Below are positions 48,388 through 59,451 of a stretch of DNA of 64,000 nucleotides, in pieces (the stretch's first letter is position 1; the number at the start of each line of letters is the position of its first letter). Made by a program: the position numbers and the translations under genes. Origin of the DNA: Phyto melanocephala (Eukaryota > Arthropoda > Insecta > Diptera > Rhinophoridae); NCBI GenBank assembly GCA_941918925.1, contig OW799233.1, forward strand, positions 128,612,833-128,676,832. The letters run 5' to 3'. Under the pieces are notes generated by a model, which had not been told where the DNA came from, ran no database searches, and saw only the letters and a program-made list of their open reading frames with translations.

Positions 48388-48950
48388 TATGTTTGAAAAT
48401 TATTATAATTTGGATTTTATTATAAGCAATTCCTCTCAAATATAGAACATTTTTTATAATTGCCAAATTTACAAGGTATGCTATCATAACCTATCGTTAT
48501 ATTGTCGCATTCTTTAAACATTTTAAAATGGCTTAATAATTTTACCCAAAACAATACGATATTTGTGATAGTTATTATGATTAATTTTATTAAATTACGA
48601 CATTATGTGAATACGATATAATAACACCTCTAGTGAATTCTCTAATTATATTTAATTAATTATTTTGTTTTATGACAGAACGACTACAAATAATACTAAA
48701 ATATTATTAACCAATCCGATTAAAACAGACCATTTGTCTGTGTATTGTAATGTATCAGACAAGAGTCTCTTGCAAGACATAACATAGAAATATTTCGATA
48801 ATTGTTCTATTTTAGATATTATTATAAATTTGAGAGATAGGAAATATGAATTTAATAACCATTTGATTATCGAATTCTATTTCTTTATAGCTTGTGAGTT
48901 AAATAGATGATATCTAAAACCAACACTAAAATACCAATCAAAGGTGCATT
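48388..48950. other. AT-rich intron, no gene
   Basis: Nothing supported was seen. Confidence 0.4.
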
Positions 48951-49980
48951 TAATATTTTTGACCCATATATCTACCATTTTATTTCGGACGACATCTTGA
49001 ATTTTGTTTTTTTTTTGCTTACTATTTTTTACGGTGCCCCGATGGACTAGTCAGCAGTGTGCTGTTCTGCTAGTTTGGGGGTTGCGGGTTCGATTCCCGC
49101 CGGAGACTCTGGAATTGTCTGCTTTCTTTCTATTCTATTCTTACTTTTCTATTCAGGTATCACAAGGGGATCAATATAATGGACCCAAGTGAGCTGCACA
49201 GCAGCTGCCTGTTCTACCTAACCTACTGGCCAATATTGAGGGGGTTGAAGATTATAAATTTTTGGTTACTAGATTTAATCCATATATAAATTAATTTAAC
49301 GCCGTTCTGTCATGGCAGCCATATTAGATTTTAAATATTTTATAGATTTTTATATTCTTCTAGGCAAGTATTTTCTTTCGATAACAACCGAAGCGTTTGT
49401 AGTTTTGTGCCTGCAGTAGTTTTTGAGATTATGCGTTATATTCTGTTGTCGTTATCATGTCAAAAAATTAATTAAAAACTTTACTAACTTGGTGTATTTA
49501 AAAAATATATATTTAAAAATTTTTTTTTCACCTTTAACTTTGTCGGTGAGCAACCGATTGATATAAAATTTTTCATTAACATCCTCAAAGGCGTATTGCG
49601 CCTATGAAAAGTAACAAACGTCTCTTTTGATTAACCTATGGTTAAAAACTGTTGATTTTTGTCGTAAAAATATTTGAAAAAACAGAGGCAATCTTGTTTA
49701 TTTGCTTATATCTCAGAAAGTTATGGAGCGATCGTACTGGAGTTCAATAGAGATTCATTGCCGTATATTTTCAAATGATTGATATTAGATACAGATCTGA
49801 GTAACATGTTGGACTTCTAAAAGTTGATATCAACCAACACACGAACAAACGGACATGGTTAAATCGACTCGCCTTGTTATGATCTTGCAGAAAATATATA
49901 TTGTAATAAATATCGCAGTAATTACAAACGGAATGACAAAGTTGTATAATTCTTGACAGCACAGATGAAGGGTTAAAAAC
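48951..49980 (-). repeat. Long dispersed repeat, copy 2, with a SINE inside
   Basis: 48960-49032 ('gacatcttgaattttg', 'ttactattttttac') and 49228 onward ('ctggccaatattgagggggt') together correspond to 42410-42490, so the SINE at 49033-49227 split the repeat. The 3' half matches 43980-44540 and ends 'attacaaacggaatgacaaa'...'gatgaagggt'. Confidence 0.7.
49033..49227 (+). mobile_element. tRNA-derived SINE (copy B)
   Basis: The head GGTGCCCCGATGGACTAGTC has a canonical B box GGTTCGATTCC at 49087-49097, followed by CCGCCGGAGACTCTGG. The 3' half reads 'aggtatcacaagg', 'ggacccaagtgagctg', 'gcagctgcc' and ends 'ctacctaacct'. The last 75 bp align with the tail of the LINE at 57339-58154. It interrupts a dispersed repeat, so it is younger than that repeat. 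Confidence 0.88.
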
Positions 49981-51407
49981 ACCGTAATGTAGAGGTCTAC
50001 ATACAAAAAATAATGAAAAACAATATTTTAGTCTGTTCCGGAAGTACCTTGTAAGCAAGTTTTTTATTCAAAGTGTAAAACTGGCTGATTTCTACTTTCC
50101 TTATTTACTTTTATCCGATTTAATTCCAGTATTTTTACTTCATCTTGTACATTTATTAACAAGTTTCTTATTTTCTGTAGGGTGTGCTGTTATACAAATC
50201 AATAAAAACGTTAATTCCTTTCACATTAATAAAAATTATAAATTATCTGGTGATTGACTCTAACCAAATCAAGAATTTTTAATTAAAAAAAAACTGGACT
50301 GATTTTAATAACCATTCACCAAAAACCGTAAAAAAATACAATAAAAATCTGTAAACAAAGCTGACATTAAAGTTTTTTAGAAGAAACAAAATATGTTAGA
50401 GCCATTGTTACAATGTTAATGTTAGAAAAAGAACAACTAGAAATTACGATCTTTTTATATATTATGTACCACGGCCCTGTATATACAAAATTACAACTCT
50501 TCCAAATATGCGATATTGTCACAGCGCTATAGATACAAACAAAATCAATTTTAGCTTTTTATTTGTATTTGTAAAGATCCTACATAAGTACAACAAAACA
50601 AACATATGAGTTTTGTAATGTTTTTACTTTTTTTTCTAATTCTAATTAATTTGTTGGCCAGACATAAATCACGCATATGGTCAGGTTATCCCACTTATCA
50701 GTTTCCTTAAGTCGACCTATACCTTCGTCTAGGAAGTCAGAGCTAAACTTTAAATTTAATAGTAAATGAGTCTAATTGGTACACGTGCAATTATAATTAA
50801 GTTTATTTGATACTCCTCCAGTTAATCCAATTAAAATAAAAGCACGCGGTAAGTTGTATAATAGTCAGGAATTCATATCACAGTACAGTTATGCGACGCC
50901 ACACAATTAATAACGCGAGAATGAAATTACAAATTCTCGAAGTCAGATGAAGAGGGTTGGCCTGACTGTTCTTAAACGATAACAGCAATGACGAGAGGGC
51001 TCTTGACTTGGTCAGAACTAAATTACGACTGAGTTTTGTAATGTTGTGTTTACAATAAGCCTGTACCGCTAAATAACTGTGAAAAGGTACAAAAAAAAGG
51101 TTGTCATTTTAAAGTGCCGTGCTAATATTTCTGTGGCAAAAAGGAAAAACTGTTTAAGGCAACATAAGATAAGATTGAGATATAACCCCATTACATTGAC
51201 GGAATTCAAAACTGTGCTCAGGCGAATTTTCAACTATTTTAGACTACTTTACAGGAAACTATTTCGTGAAATCTTATTGCCTATATTTTCTCAATGAACA
51301 ATACCATTTGGAATAACAACTTAGTTTTAAGTTGCTATTTTACTAGATTTACGAAAATCCATATGCTTTTTAAATTGTACAGCGCGACATTCATATAATA
51401 GTATTAA
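49981..51407. other. AT-rich intron with one GC-richer block
   Basis: About 50880-51060 is less AT-rich ('gcgacgccacacaattaata', 'gacgagagggctcttgactt') and might be an LTR or other element fragment. No matching partner occurs in the window. A small stem 'cgagaat...attctcg' sits at 50918-50941. The 72-codon ORF at 51079-51297 is basic and unrecognised. Confidence 0.4.
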
Positions 51408-51846
51408 TACTACATTTACACCTACACGAAATCTAGTACTTTAGGGATTTTGAGCGAAATCTACCAGATTTCCCATACAAAATGAAATCTACTTCGCCAC
51501 TAGATTTTGGCAAAATCTACATAAAATCTAGTACTACTTTGTGATGCAACTGTGGTTTTTATTAAATTGTACTAAAATTTACTACGCTGCACACAGAAAA
51601 ATTCAATCATAATATATAAGGTGGTTGCAATTGCACAAGTACTTTATTGTTTACATTTTTTTTATATGGAGTTTGAAATTTGGAGAAGTAGATCATAGAG
51701 AGGCTCTCAGACTACCTTGTAAATAAGTATATTGTTTTGAAAACGAAATCTTGCAAAATGTCAAAAAACAGTGGTGTAAACGGTTTAGATTTTAATAAAG
51801 ATTTTAAATCAAATCTACTAGATTCCGCTTAGGTGTAAATATAGTA
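51408..51846. mobile_element. 439-bp MITE, TACTACATTTACACC family (copy 2)
   Basis: The left end TACTACATTTACACCTACAC and the inverted right end TACTATATTTACACCTAAGC; TAA flanks it at 51405-51407 and 51847-51849. Internal words 'gaaatctagtact' and 'ctagattttggcaaaatcta' repeat. It shares the right end block with 39129-39405. Confidence 0.85.
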
Positions 51847-51849
51847 TAA

Positions 51850-52483
51850 TTTTAAATTAAATCAATTTATAAAAACTACAAAAACAGACATAAGCAGGTT
51901 TTCCTTAACCGACGTCGCCACGTACCAATATTTATTGCCGCATTTCTCAAATTTGATTGGGTCCGAAATTGCGATATGTAGACCGCAAGTAGCCATATGT
52001 AGCAATTTATTGCGCAAAATTTGCTTTGCTGATTGCTTAAGCAATTATTGTCGCAATGAGCTGTCAAAATCGTTCCATTTTCTTTGAATTTTTTGTTTTT
52101 CGTTGCAGAAGCAAATTAAAATTAAATAATTTTACGTGATAATAATAATTTAGAGCGAGATATTACAAAAAAAAAAACCATAAAAGTTGTAACAAAAATA
52201 TTAAATTTTATAAATAAATTACTTTTGTCGTGTTCTCCACCCAATGAAAATAGACTCACTTTAGCAACAAAATATAGAAATATTTTTCTTTTTAATAAGT
52301 AGCTTTTATTAACCAAATATGGCCTTATAGGCTCGGTTATGTAAATGAAGAATTATTAAAAAAAAATTCCCTTATTCTGTCGACGTTTCTGCAATGAAAA
52401 TTTCTAAATGGAGACCCAGTGTTATTGTCACAGATTTGACAAATAAAAAAATTTTTAAATCAAAAATATGTATGTGTATGGAA
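51850..52483. other. AT-rich intron, no gene
   Basis: The minus ORFs of 60-64 codons overlap each other in different frames and are not supported. Confidence 0.4.
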
Positions 52484-52838
52484 TCTGTATTGGTGGCGTA
52501 GAGTAGTGGCTAAAGCTCAAAATTTGAAAGTCAAGTACTCTGTTTCGAATCCAAGCAGAGGCAAAACATCTTCTTAACATGTACCTGCAACATAACACAA
52601 TCAAATGGAATCGTTATCTTGTTGTTCCTATTATTTAAGTTTTTTTTTTTCAGATTTATGTAGTAAACTTACATATATATAAAATCTTGCGAGTATTATG
52701 TAAATGACTTCGATATTTTTATATCAATATGATGTTTTAATTGTTATTGTTTTATTGTAAAAGCTTTCCCTGAAGAAGCTACCCAATGTGGTAGCGAAAT
52801 ATCGGAATAAAATAATAATAATTTTTATTTAAAAAGTG
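52484..52838 (+). mobile_element. Second tRNA-derived SINE candidate
   Basis: The head 'ttggtggcgtagagtagtgg' has an A-box-like stretch and a B box GTTTCGAATCC at 52542-52552, 40-odd bases downstream as in tRNA genes. No tRNA cloverleaf closes, so it is not a functional tRNA. The 3' end has 'cctgaagaagctacc' and a stem GCTACC-caatgt-GGTAGC (52778-52795), then 'gaaatatcggaataaaataa' with AAT units. A tRNA head plus structured tail fits a SINE. Only one copy is seen here. Confidence 0.6.
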
Positions 52839-53268
52839 ATCTTTAGCTTAACGAAAATTAAAACAACATATTAAGATGTTTTGACCATAATGAAAACAAG
52901 AGTCGGAATACGTAGCGACATTGTGAATATTTTTTTTTTGTTATTACGAACTCCTAAGAAAAATCTTCTTTAATAATATGGCAGTACTAGGTCAATAATG
53001 ACTTCTTTTTTTTTGATGTGTCAAAAGTATCACTTAATTAATATAAAATGTTAATGCCGAAAGGGAAAAAAATTATAAACATTTGTTTGTAAGCAGTGTA
53101 GACTTTATTCCCTTAACGTGTTGCATACATGGGAATGCTTAATGTGTTTTTTTTATTTTAGCAGTAGAAAAAGGAAGGCAAATTTATTTTAATAGTAAGT
53201 TCTTTGCTATTCTCCCCGACTCACGGCTAGCCATTTCAGCACTGCTTCAAAAGGAATAATTAAGCTGT
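52839..53268. other. AT-rich intron, no gene
   Basis: Nothing supported was seen. Confidence 0.4.
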
Positions 53269-53406
53269 TCATGGGGTTCAATTTTAGTTCTGTGAAACTG
53301 TTAAATGAGAAGATTTTTTATGGCAAAAGGTATGGTGGCACCATATAATATGACACACAAAAACTTTACATTTTATAGTTTTACAGAAGGAGAATTGAAC
53401 ACCTGG
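53269..53406. mobile_element. Short MITE, CCAGG-TTCAATTC ends (copy B)
   Basis: The right end inverted CCAGGTGTTCAATTCTCCTT-CTGTAAAACTATAAAATG pairs with the left 'ggggttcaattttagttc'-TGTGAAACTGTTAAATG. It is a relative of 27437-27547. Confidence 0.65.
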
Positions 53407-54711
53407 TAGCGAAGAAATTGCAGAAAACAGACCTACCAAGTACGACATTGCATATAAAAATATTTTTTTTCCAAAAAGCACTCTTGAAATTAACTTAGCA
53501 GCAACCTTGTTATAATGAAGTTTTTTTTTCTGGTGGGTAAGATGTGGTTATCAGTTAGCTTTTTAATCCCCTCTATGGTAAATTGTAATTATGATAAAGA
53601 AAAACAAGTTAAAAAAATAATTTTATTTGGGGTGTTGAAAATAATATATTTTCTCCCACACCCTAAAGCGACGCTTGGTTTTTATTTAAAGTATTAAAAG
53701 TGGCTTGTTCGGATGTTTTTAATTTAAATACGATCTAACGAAACTGGATACTTCTTTTTTGCGCGTTTGTTTGTAATTGCTAAGCGAAGGTTTGAAAAAA
53801 GTTAAAAAATTCTCAATTCAATTCTTTTTATTATGAATCAAAACGACTCAAATCGCAACTTGGGTAGTTTTAGCTTAAAAATAAAAAATATTAAATTTTG
53901 AACCTTCTTGGTGGAGCTGTAGTTAAATTATTTATTATTAATATATGTTTGTATAAAAATCTAAATTTTTTTTAATATAAAATTTCGCCACACAACAATT
54001 TGATCGATATAGTCAATATTAATATTAGAAGCAGTACTCCCGACGTTCAGGTTCAGCAAGTATTTAATATAAATAAAAAAATTAATATTAGTAGGTCGGC
54101 TTTATTCCACATACGAACAGTTTTTTTCAAGACTTTTAAATCAGAGGTATTTATTTGATGGTTTTCGGGTACCCTGATCGTCTAACGTGGTAAATGCGTT
54201 GCCAGGGCTAAACTGTGGCGAATAATAATCCTCATTAATAAGCTCGGTTAACTAAGTTTTAATTATACGGTAAAATTAATACAAGTTTGGTAATTTATAG
54301 TTTGTTTCTAATCTACGTCAAATCTTTAATTTAACCTTTAATTTGCATATAATAAAGAAATGAAACAAATCTTTTTTAATTATAATATTTGCATCATCAT
54401 TATTTTATATCATGTCATTTTTTAATTTTTTCTAAAATTTTTATTTAACTTATCGCCATGAGCTAAATTTAAATTATGACTAATGTTGCTGTTCTAAAAA
54501 AAAATTTCTTTAAATCGCTTGATTTATAATCACTGCATAAAATTAAAAACGAAAAACATCAGACTGTTAGTCGTCACTTTTTTAAACTTTGTTTTAAAAC
54601 AAACTTGGTTATATGAGTTTTAAACTGTTTAAAGTGAATGAATAAATCATTTTCTGTGTTATAAAACTGTGGTATATTTACAATTTACTAAGATATGAGT
54701 TATTTTTCAGC
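53407..54711. other. AT-rich intron, no gene
   Basis: No repeat or exon was recognised. Confidence 0.4.
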
Positions 54712-55045
54712 TATGAGCTTTTCCCAACTTTCTGGCAACGTCTGTATTTTGCGTTAAAAATAATGCTCATCTATTGAGGCCAAGAATGAAGCAAGCTGAC
54801 TTCGAAAACCCTGTTCTTAAGTGAAGCTTATACCAGAGAAAGCGAAACGAAGAATCGAACAGGGCGGATAAAATGATAAGGTAGTGGGGTAAACCTTCAC
54901 AGCTAGTTCTTTCTAAATAGTTTAAAACAGGTTTTGCAACATTTAACTTAGAGTTGCCATGATGTAATATTACGGTTTTATATCTGACCGCTTATTGAGG
55001 GAGTTTTTCGACCACTGCCAATATCAAATGAATCAGATACATTCG
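54712..55045 (-). pseudogene. mariner (DD34D-type) transposase C-terminal relic
   Basis: The minus strand reads LAVVEKLPQ, a stop, AVRYKTVILHHGNSKLNVAK and PVLNYLERTSCEGLPHYLII. It continues to FDSSFRFLWYKLHL and, after another stop, LTQNTDVARKLGKA. These align with the mariner pattern HDNARPHVA...NYLE...LPH..YSPDLAPSDYHLF and the C-terminal 'LPERWEKV' block. The catalytic D of HDN is G here. The spacing to the last D is 33 instead of 34. Two stops and many substitutions mark an old copy. Ends were not identified. Confidence 0.7.
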
Positions 55046-57328
55046 GTGCAGCTTTGCTATTTTTAGTGTACATACCTACTTCAGCTCTTATCTTGGTGAT
55101 CTTTTTAGTATATGATATTTTTATGCACTGTTATTTTTACATCACGATATACACATGGGTTATTCCACATCAAATCAACCAAGGGATGCATTTTACCTCT
55201 TCCGGATTTTATGATTTTTTCGTATAAATACAGTATATTATAGAATAAAGAAAAAAGTTGAGGGTTGAGGCCGCTGACTTATATGGATCCGAAAATATGA
55301 GGCCTCAAAAATCGAGATAAGCCATAAAAATGTACAAAATTGCATTGACTAACTTGGCATTTTCTGGAGAAGTATTTTAGGTATGTAGTTCAGCAGGATC
55401 GCATTTAAAAGGCTATAGGATTGCATTTGATTTGGTATAAAACATAATTTCTTATTCTTGGAAAGATTAAAGGTAATTTTTAGTGCCTTTAAAGACGGAA
55501 TAGCAAAGTTTGTGAAAAATTTCCTTCTCTATAGTTGTTACAAATTTAAAAGTCAGACTATTTTTTAATCCAGAATTATAAGTCAAAGTGTAAATGTATA
55601 TTTTCCACCGATATCAAAAATGATGTGGGGTATATCAATTTTGTCATTGTCCATTTAAGACACCAAAATCTTTAATTTATACCCAATTCCCTATTTTTCC
55701 CTAAATTTGAAAACAGTGACGTCAAAAACCGAATTTTTTAAAATACAATAAATTTTATATTATGTTGCTAGTTGGTGTGGACATGAAGCTCTTAAAATTT
55801 AGCCCTCAACTATACAATATGTGGATCAAGCTCGTTAGCATTTTACGCCTATGCTTTTATAAGTCATTTTAACCCATTATTGGCCGATACCCGAATTCGT
55901 TTTATTAATTCATTTATTATTTTATTATGTTTAAAGAAATGGAATGATTGGTTCGTGAGATTTGACGAGCATGTGAGTTTTTACGTAAGGAGACGGAGAT
56001 AATCATTTTGATACTAAAACATTTTAAATAAATAATTGCTTTCTTTACTGGTTTTTGCTTTATTATATTAATAAACACATAAATACATAAAGAGCTTTTG
56101 ATTTATTCACTTTCATATGCATCGTTAAGGGATTCTTCCTCCTCAAAAGCATCAACAGATAATAATTATAGAACTTCTTTTGTTATCAAACCTCGAACTC
56201 GAAAGGGAATGTGTGACGAAAACTTGCGATAAAAGGATCCGAAGAAATTAAGAGTCGATTGAAAAGATGTGTATTTTTGTCTATTTTTGATGTTTTTCTA
56301 GTAAACAACTTTCAGGCAACATATACGGTTTATCTAGCTAAACTGAATTTGATTTTAAGAAACGGTCACGATGTCTTTTGATCCATTTTTCGGCTTGCTT
56401 AAAACAAATAATATTTATTTTTGCTTTAAGATTTCTTTCCACGTCTTCTGGTATATTTTTTTAATACCATACCTAACCATTATTAATGCCAATAACACCT
56501 ACTTTCGATGTATTTTGGAAGTTTTTATTCATTCTTCAAAAAATTCCTTTTGCGAAAGAGTGGAAGTCATACTGGAAAAGTTAAAAAAAATGTATGGCGG
56601 TCGCAAAAACGCGGCAGTATTTTTTGGTTTACCTTGCAGTAAACACTTGAAAGATTAACCCAAATAAAGCTTTACACCGGAACAATCTGGAATAAATAGC
56701 TTTAACTCTACTTAAAAAAAAAGATTTTATTTTTTGCACTTTCTGAACTGCTCAAAAAAACAATTTTTTTTGATACTTGTAATGGAAATATTTTAATCAA
56801 AATCGTAATATATTTCCCTGAAATAAAGCTTTATAATAATAAAAAAAGTTTTGACAATAATATCTACGTAGCCTTTTTAATCATAAACAAAAGTCACACA
56901 ACAAATACGTTTCTCTTTGAAATCTGAATGCATGAGTTGACAACAACTGACTTCAAAGCTGACTCTTTCCTAATCAGAGTTAAAAAAAAAAACCAAACAT
57001 AAATTACAGTTACCTATTGTGTTGAAAAGCTCATTAAACGATCAGAAGGAATGGTGCCACACATTTAATTTAATTTAATTTTTTTTTTAATTTTTTCCAG
57101 ATAGATTTATGAATTACCACAGTGTGCATTGGGCTGAGTGTGACAAAACAAGCAACGGTTTAAATTTCAAAAGAATCTTGTAATACAATGAACTAATTTC
57201 TTTAGGCTTGGTAAATTTGATGAATTATCTGCTAATGGTGGTCTGGACATTAACATTTTTTCATCATTAACATTTTGCATGGTCCTGTAGCTATGAGCAG
57301 TTCATTTAAAATAGTTGCACGAAATCAT
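55046..57328. other. AT-rich intron with an unassigned ORF
   Basis: A block starting 'gggttattccacatcaaatc' (55157) may be a repeat terminus. 'ttaacccattattggccgat' at 55870 resembles a piggyBac-like end. An ORF of 95 codons at 56371-56658 (ending GGRKNAAVFFGLPCSKHLKD) has no recognised domain. The stretch around 56100-56660 is somewhat less AT-rich and may be a decayed transposon. Confidence 0.4.
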
Positions 57329-57338
57329 AGCTGCAATA

Positions 57339-58154
57339 GGTTAGGTTAGGTAAGATCCGGCAGCCGCCGAAGGCATGACTCACTTGGGTCCTCCTATGGG
57401 TCCTGTTGTGATACCGTGGGCACCAGCGCCCGTTCGTCTATGTCCTATGGCCGTCGTTCCTTAGCCATCCTGTCCTGTTCACAAAGGTGTGAATCTTTCC
57501 CAGATCAACTGCGGAAAGACAAGATTTACTTACAAGTATTCGCTTACCTAGAATCTGGTGTTTCAGGTCTCCGAATGCAGGACAATTACAGAGAAGATGT
57601 TCAGTTGTCTCCTCCTCTTCCTCGTTATTGCAACTTCTGCAGAAGTCGCAGATATTTAGCCTTTTCGGATGTGTGCCTATAGGCTAGGGTCCGGTAATGA
57701 CCGCTATGAGGTTCCTAAGGTGGATTCGGGGCATATTCACCGCATATTGCGTCCCATTCATATCCATGTCAGGCCAGATCTTTCTGGTTTCCAAGCAAGT
57801 GGGTTCTCTCACCCATCTTTCCTTGGCATTCAAATAGAATCGATTCGAGATAAACTGCTTACCCTTCGATAAGGGAATACCCAAAGCACAACTGGATTCG
57901 ACCGAATCTAAGGTGGTACCGGCTTTTGCAAGTGCATCAGCTCTGTTATTACCACCAATATCGCCATGTCCAGGAACCCACACAAGGGTAACCGTCGAAT
58001 GTCTCGCTATCTCCTCAAGAGACACCCGGCATTCCTGGGCAATTTCCGATGTGCTGTACATACTCTCCAGGGACCTAATAGCCGCCTTGCTGTCAGTAAA
58101 TATATAAATATCCCTGCCAGATATTCTATTATACTGAATTTGTTTCGCGGCTGA
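57339..58154 (-). mobile_element. 5'-truncated RNase H LINE with 10-bp target duplication
   Basis: The exact insertion is bounded by AGCTGCAATA at 57329-57338 and 58155-58164. It keeps the last part of ORF2 and a 3' UTR ending 'cttacctaacctaacct'. Without the usual poly(A), the tail is the CTTACC-type repeat typical of some dipteran I/R1-group elements. It is the youngest-looking LINE in the window. Confidence 0.92.
57438..58154 (-). pseudogene. LINE ORF2 C-terminus: RNase H and zinc knuckle
   Basis: The frame gives RISGRDIYIFTDSKAAIRSL (RNase H with the first aspartate in FTDSKAA), VTLVWVPGHGDIGGNNRADA (the H and D of the active-site end) and LIAVITGP. An in-frame TAG at 57684-57686 follows, then CDFCRSCNNEEEEETTEHLL-CNCPAF (Cys/His knuckle), to a natural TAG at 57438-57440. 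One stop in 239 codons is the only damage apart from 5' truncation. RNase H would remove RNA from the RNA/cDNA hybrid during target-primed reverse transcription. The reverse transcriptase and endonuclease domains are missing. Confidence 0.93.
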
Positions 58155-58439
58155 AGCTGCAATAAGGTTTTAGTTTTTTCATTAGTTGACACCTAGATAT
58201 AAAGTTTCCATACCTTAAAAATAACATTTTCAAAAAAATTTGCAAAAAAAATTTGTTTTACCCTCTAGTAAGTAATCCTGTAATTAGCCAACGTATTATC
58301 ATACTGATCTACTTCACCCATATTTATTATACCGACCTCTATTACCAGGAATTTTTACATTAACGTGATTCATAACGTTTGGCGATGGATTTTGGATCTA
58401 TTGTACAGTGATTTATGAGAACAGTGACAAGTGTATTAT

Positions 58440-58535
58440 CTAAAATACAAATAAAACCGAAGCGGATAAATTTATGCTGTATGATGTAGTCAAAATTTTG
58501 TCACAGCCACATGCGTATGTGAATTTTTACATTTC
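58440..58535 (-). repeat. Relic of the GCCACATGY MITE (copy 2)
   Basis: On the minus strand 'cgaaatgtaaaaattcacat', 'acgcatgtggctgtgacaaa', 'attttgactacatcat' and 'agcataaatttatccgc' match the left half of 32504-32732 in order. Confidence 0.65.
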
Positions 58536-58702
58536 GTTTACGACAGACAGACAGAGTGTTATCACATGTAGCGTATATTATGCCCTTGTTTATGATTGTA
58601 ATAAATGTAGACGAGTTTGTTGCTTCGCAATGGTAACTAAACAAACTACAATTTTATACGGCAATATTTTAACCTTCTAGTCAAAATATTTTATATTGAT
58701 GT

Positions 58703-59150
58703 ACACGCAAAGAAAAACCATGGTTACGACATGATCACGACGGTCATGTTATAGTTTCTATAACAATATTTTATTTTTGTATCATTTCCTCATATATTTT
58801 GTCACGATAATCAATCATTTGTTTGAATTGTATCATTTAATGTTTACATTTCGTAAAAATTTCAAAATGGTTATCATTTAAAAATAGTTTGATTAAAAAG
58901 AAATAATTTGACAAAAATAACATTTTATTCAAAAGCATTAAAAATTACAAATAATCATTAAATAATAGGTGAGACCACAGTATGATTACAAATTAATTAA
59001 GTCATGATTTTTTTTTTAATAATAATTTGACTTCAACTGCTCTTCTTCTTGCTATATACATTTGTATTAAATATTTTAAAAGTTTGAGATGTCAAAAAAA
59101 AAAGGACAAAAATTTTGAAAAATTAAAGAAAATTTACAAATAAACAAGAA
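58703..59150 (+). repeat. AT-rich dispersed element (relative of 34385-35058)
   Basis: See the 34.4-kb copy for the shared blocks. Here it starts 'cacgcaaagaaaaaccatgg' followed by 'acatgatcacgacggtcat'. No coding capacity. Confidence 0.5.
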
Positions 59151-59451
59151 AATGTAAAAAAATATTGGTATAAAAATTGCAGTTAAATTCTGCAAAGTTC
59201 ATTTGAAAGGTGACGTCACTACCAAGGTTTTTATGTATAAACGGTCTCTGAATGAATATTGGTTCATGAGTTATAGCCCTTTTAGGCGTAGCACCTCTCA
59301 TATAAAGGAAATATACTTTATGTCGTAATTTAGGAACTAAAATAGATACCAGCTTCTAATTTTGTACGAGTAATTTTAACAATAAGTGCCTTATTTTGGA
59401 AAAATTTATCTGGGATAGGATCAGGGGGAGAGGAACCCCCCTTTAAAAAAA

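Noticed and set aside
49033..49105. tRNA gene
   Set aside because: Same reasoning, plus a second dispersed copy with target duplication at 3050-3283.
52501..52572. tRNA gene
   Set aside because: A and B boxes are tRNA-like, but acceptor and anticodon stems do not close; better explained as a SINE head.
56371..56658. 95-codon ORF ending GGRKNAAVFFGLPCSKHLKD
   Set aside because: No family recognised and no neighbouring exon; left as an unassigned ORF within a possible decayed element.
57416..58107. Plus-strand ORFs over the LINE at 57.4-58.1 kb
   Set aside because: They are antisense shadows of the RNase H/zinc-knuckle frame.
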